Made by a program: the position numbers and the translations under genes. From Jannaschia pohangensis (lineage in GTDB: Bacteria > Pseudomonadota > Alphaproteobacteria > Rhodobacterales > Rhodobacteraceae), in NCBI RefSeq assembly GCF_900113875.1, contig NZ_FORA01000001.1:62001-126000 (forward strand): DNA of 64,000 nt, in the 5' to 3' direction. The notes below the pieces were generated by a model. The model made no database searches, was not told where the DNA came from, and saw only the letters and a list, made by a program, of their open reading frames with translations. Positions 61,901 to 64,000 of the stretch are shown in pieces; within the stretch, counting starts at the first letter, position 1; the number at the start of each line of letters is the position of its first letter.

Positions 61901-64000
61901 GCGGCGCTGGCGACGATTTCATCGACGGCGGCGACGGCAACGACACGCTGACCGGCGGCACCGGCTCCGACACGATCGAGGGCGGCACCGGCGACGACAG
62001 CATCAGCGGCGGCGAAGGTGCCGACGTCCTGTCCGGTGGCGACGATGCGGATGTGTTCTTCGGGATTACCCCGGGCGACGTCATCGACGGTGGCGAAGGC
62101 GGCAACGATGTCGACACGCTGGACCTGACCGGCCTGAACGTGGTGGTCGAGCTGGACCCCGATAACCCCGAGAACGGAACGATCTTCTTCCTCGACGACG
62201 ACGGCAACCCGACCGGTGAGACGGCGAAGTTCGTCAACATCGAGACCGTTTCCGGCGCCCCCATCCGGGACGGCATCGTGTCGGGCACCGACGGCGATGA
62301 CAAGATCATCGGCGGCTTTGTCGACGCCGATGGCGACGCGGTCGACGGCAATGACGCGATCCTGCCCGGTGAATTCGGCGACGACGACATCATCGAGGCG
62401 GGTGCCGGCGACGACATGATCGAAGCGGGCGCGGGCAACGACGAAGTCGACGCGGGCACCGGCAACGACATGGCCGACGGCGGCGCGGGCAATGATTTCA
62501 TCGACGGCGGCGAGGGCAACGATACCCTCGGCGGCGGGTCGGGCAATGACACGCTGGACGGCGGGGTCGGCGACGACTCGGTCTCGGGCGGCGAGGGCGA
62601 CGATGTTGTCCTTGGCGGCGACGGCGAGGACACGCTTGTCGGCGGGTCGGGCAACGACTCCCTCGATGGCGGTGCCGATGACGACAATCTGACCGCAGGG
62701 TCGGGGAACGATACGGTTCTTGGCGGTGACGGGAACGACACCATCAACTCGGGCCCGCGTGGAACATCGGATCTGGGCTATCCCGGTCTGATCACCCCCG
62801 ATGCCAACCCCGAAGACGATCGCGACTTTGTCGACGGTGGTGCGGGCGACGACGTCATCTTTACCGGCGACGACCGCGATACGGTCATCGGCGGAACCGG
62901 CAACGACACGATCGATGCGGGCAAGGATGCCGACGAGGTCACCGGCGGTGAGGGAGACGACCTGATCACCGGGGGCGAGGGGTCCGACACGATCGACGCG
63001 GGCGACGGCGACGACACCGTCTTTGGCGGCCTTGGCCCGACCTTCCCCGACGAGATCAACATCCGCGATGACGAGGGCGACCTGGTCACCGACAATGGTC
63101 GCGACCTGATCGACGGTGGGGCCGGCAACGACCTCATCTTCGGCGAGGACGATGACGACACGTTGATCGGTGGCACCGGCAACGACACGCTGGATGGCGG
63201 CATCGACGATGACCTGCTTGACGGTGGCGAAGGCGACGACAGCCTGATCGGTGGTCAGGGCGACGACACCATCACCGGCGGCACCGGCAACGACACCGTC
63301 ATCGGTGGCGACGGCATGGACATGATCGACAGCGGCGACGACCGGGATGTCATCCTGGGCGCCACCACCGGCGACATGATCGATGGCGGATCGGGCGGCG
63401 ACGACTTCGACACGCTGGACCTGACCGGGTCGGACGTCGATTTCATCACCTACACCTCGGACGACCTTGAGGATGGCATCATCACCTTCAACGACGGCAC
63501 CACTGCCAAGTTCGAAGATATCGAAGCTGTCATCCCCTGCTTCACCCCCGGCACGCTGATCGCGACGCCGAAGGGCGAGGTTCCGGTCGAAAGCCTGCAG
63601 GTCGGCGACCGGGTCATCACCCGCGACAACGGCATCCAGGTGATCCGGTGGGTCGGGTCGCGCGAGCTGCTCGCCTCGGACCTGGAGGTGAACGGAGCCT
63701 TCCGCGCGGTGAAGATCGGCCAGGGTGCCCTGGGCCACGGTCTGCCCGAGCGCGACATGATCGTTTCGCCGCAGCACCGGGTGCTGATCGCCAATGACGA
63801 AACCATGCTCTACTTCGACGAGCGTGAGGTTCTGGTGGCGGCCAAGCATCTGGTCGGTCGGCCCGGCGTGGAGCGGATGGCGGCGGCGGATGTGACCTAC
63901 ATCCACGTCATGTTCGACAACCACGAGGTCATCCTGTCGGATGGCGCCTGGACCGAGAGCTTCCAGCCCGGCGATCACTCGCTCAAGGGTCTGGGCCGGG
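58933..64000 (+). CDS. Giant RTX calcium-binding protein with C-terminal Hint domain (3' end outside window)
   Basis: Starts at ATG 58933 with GGAGCC upstream and stays open to the window end, giving at least 1689 residues. Residues 1-160 form an N-terminal beta domain (IDFNNLSTGTIVNGQYSGQGVTISSG). About 190-1500 are RTX nonapeptides (GGxGNDxI/L) in blocks, interrupted by DTLDLTGANAAVEFDP-type spacers. At Cys1536 a Hint domain begins (CFTPGTLI), with VGDRVITRDNG and VSPQHRVLI. Such proteins are secreted by type I systems and fold on Ca2+; Hint may self-cleave. The end with a secretion signal is not visible, and no secretion genes lie in the window. Confidence 0.93.
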   Translation, partial: MTNRTTIDFNNLSTGTIVNGQYSGQGVTISSGNPHNPVMIFNTAHPTGGDTDLATSNLGKVLILSEDRDSSDPDDNAGGGTFRFDFEDEVTVHSLTVLDVEEGAWIKVYDEDGKLLKQIDVRTANGAQKNVHINVEGAAYMTVELGGSGAVDNLSFTPAPQPDGVVNGTAAGELIDLTYVDAEGDRIDNNDALGVEGTTGDADLVLAGDGNDTVYAGVGNDIVRGEGGNDLLFGEDGNDTIDGGDGNDVIDGGAGRDLLLGGAGNDSIYGGDGSDTIKGGAGDDRMEGRNGGDRIEGGDGNDLIVGYDAVSVNTGNVAVEEDDGASDTLFGGAGNDSIYGGGGNDEIWAGSDDDLVEGGDGDDWVHGEDGNDTLNGGSGNDMLFGDKGNDLLNGGSGDDALKGGAGNDTVNGDAGNDTIMGESGADRLSGGDGNDLIDGGSDNDTIFGGAGNDTGLGGGGNDEIWMGSGDDSADGGDGNDWIHGEAGDDTLNGGAGNDMLFGEGDDDLLNGGDGNDTLEGGTGNDTLVGGAGADMMGGGDDRDTFVGVTAGDMIDGGEGGDDFDTLDLTGANAAVEFDPTNPENGTIFFLDDDGNRTGETAKFVNIENVIGAVDERDGIVSGTDGGDLIDVNYTGDPDGDRVDANDAILPGETGDDDIIEAGAGDDTILAGEGDDEIDAGDGNDSVLAGNGDDLVEGGEGNDTIFGENGNDTLNGGAGDDLIQGGRDADLISGGDGNDTIRGDGGNDTLDGGDGDDSVSGSANDDVMFGGAGNDTLSGSGGNDVGNGGDGDDDIRGGNGDDTVSGDAGNDTISGGEGDDIVNGGTGNDVLSGGDGADMIDGGDDRDLVIGATAGDMIDGGEGGDDFDTLDLTGANAAVEFDPTNPENGTIFFLDDDGNRTGETAKFVNIENVIGAADERDGIVSGTDGDDKIIGGFVDANGDAVDGGDALLPGEVGDDDIIEAGAGDDMIEAGAGNDEVDAGTGDDMADGGAGDDFIDGGDGNDTLTGGTGSDTIEGGTGDDSISGGEGADVLSGGDDADVFFGITPGDVIDGGEGGNDVDTLDLTGLNVVVELDPDNPENGTIFFLDDDGNPTGETAKFVNIETVSGAPIRDGIVSGTDGDDKIIGGFVDADGDAVDGNDAILPGEFGDDDIIEAGAGDDMIEAGAGNDEVDAGTGNDMADGGAGNDFIDGGEGNDTLGGGSGNDTLDGGVGDDSVSGGEGDDVVLGGDGEDTLVGGSGNDSLDGGADDDNLTAGSGNDTVLGGDGNDTINSGPRGTSDLGYPGLITPDANPEDDRDFVDGGAGDDVIFTGDDRDTVIGGTGNDTIDAGKDADEVTGGEGDDLITGGEGSDTIDAGDGDDTVFGGLGPTFPDEINIRDDEGDLVTDNGRDLIDGGAGNDLIFGEDDDDTLIGGTGNDTLDGGIDDDLLDGGEGDDSLIGGQGDDTITGGTGNDTVIGGDGMDMIDSGDDRDVILGATTGDMIDGGSGGDDFDTLDLTGSDVDFITYTSDDLEDGIITFNDGTTAKFEDIEAVIPCFTPGTLIATPKGEVPVESLQVGDRVITRDNGIQVIRWVGSRELLASDLEVNGAFRAVKIGQGALGHGLPERDMIVSPQHRVLIANDETMLYFDEREVLVAAKHLVGRPGVERMAAADVTYIHVMFDNHEVILSDGAWTESFQPGDHSLKGLGR
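60576..60798 (+). repeat. Spacer-block repeat A within the RTX gene
   Basis: About 220 bases nearly identical to 61485-61707, offset 909 bases (303 codons). The first 111 bases are identical and scattered changes follow. It encodes the DTLDLTGANAAVEFDP block and the segment up to DGIVSGTDG. Confidence 0.8.
61485..61707 (+). repeat. Spacer-block repeat B within the RTX gene
   Basis: Nearly identical to 60576-60798. A third, more diverged copy lies at about 62069-62290 and a partial one at about 63370-63425. The stretch after copy B (from 61690) is repeated 579 bases (193 codons) further on from 62269. Confidence 0.8.

Noticed and set aside
58528-63978. A 1816-codon open frame on the minus strand
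   Set aside because: It lies antisense to the RTX gene. The repeated GGxGND codons lack stops in reverse complement, giving an artificial valine/alanine-rich frame; the plus-strand protein has clear domains.

Overview
The window looks like the chromosome of a high-GC alphaproteobacterium of the Rhodobacteraceae (Roseobacter/Rhodobacter relatives). Pointers are a chpT-type histidine phosphotransferase, usg, CtaA-type heme A synthase, ornithine-lipid genes olsBA, a taurine/sulfite module of the kind known from roseobacters, and a giant RTX protein ending in a Hint domain. I see no rRNA, CRISPR array, prophage or insertion sequence. Most genes are tightly packed, with ATGA or TAATG start/stop overlaps.

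Layout. 1-1016: end of an RtcB-type RNA ligase coupled to prfH (RNA/ribosome repair). 1020-10540: housekeeping (PAS protein, yicC, gmk, carbonic-anhydrase-like protein, chpT, DUF3553 protein, olsB-olsA, a ThiE-like protein, trmJ, ctaA, M32 carboxypeptidase). 10620-26299: taurine dissimilation. TauBC would import taurine, Tpa converts it to sulfoacetaldehyde, Xsc releases sulfite and acetyl phosphate, Pta makes acetyl-CoA, SoeABC oxidises sulfite to sulfate, TauE exports the sulfur anion and TauR regulates. Paired direct repeats of a CTGG-type element lie at matching distances in front of xsc and tpa, and a third pair lies at the tauR start; I propose them as TauR operators. No tauA binding-protein gene is present. 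A 47-codon cistron sits between soeA and soeB, and three unrelated small genes interrupt tauR and tpa.

26317-34305: GrpB-like protein, MFS transporter, a split cobalamin cluster (cobB, cobA / cbiD, cobK), a 3-methyladenine glycosylase, a hydrolase and an exported protein. 34452-43642: HNH protein, exported protein, Na+/H+ antiporter, cupin, two DMT transporters, an orphan histidine kinase, enolase, an unknown 353-aa protein and a Fur-family regulator. 43678-57961: SelO, nucleoside hydrolase, iron ABC binding protein with a double palindrome upstream, mazG, M20 amidohydrolase, gluQRS, trmFO, LysR regulator, gyrA, usg, dsbB, a VTT membrane protein and a YpfJ-type metalloprotease. 58033-64000: tRNA-Leu(CAA) with terminator, a long mostly empty leader, a 39-codon ORF and the start of a huge RTX/Hint gene that runs off the window.

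Main points for follow-up: the orf47 cistron of the soe operon, the proposed TauR operators, the missing tauA with a 12-codon leader ORF in its place, the interrupted tau cluster, the dispersed 23-bp intergenic element, and the iron-transporter double palindrome. Family assignments come from reading translated sequence and recalling families; no database search was run.
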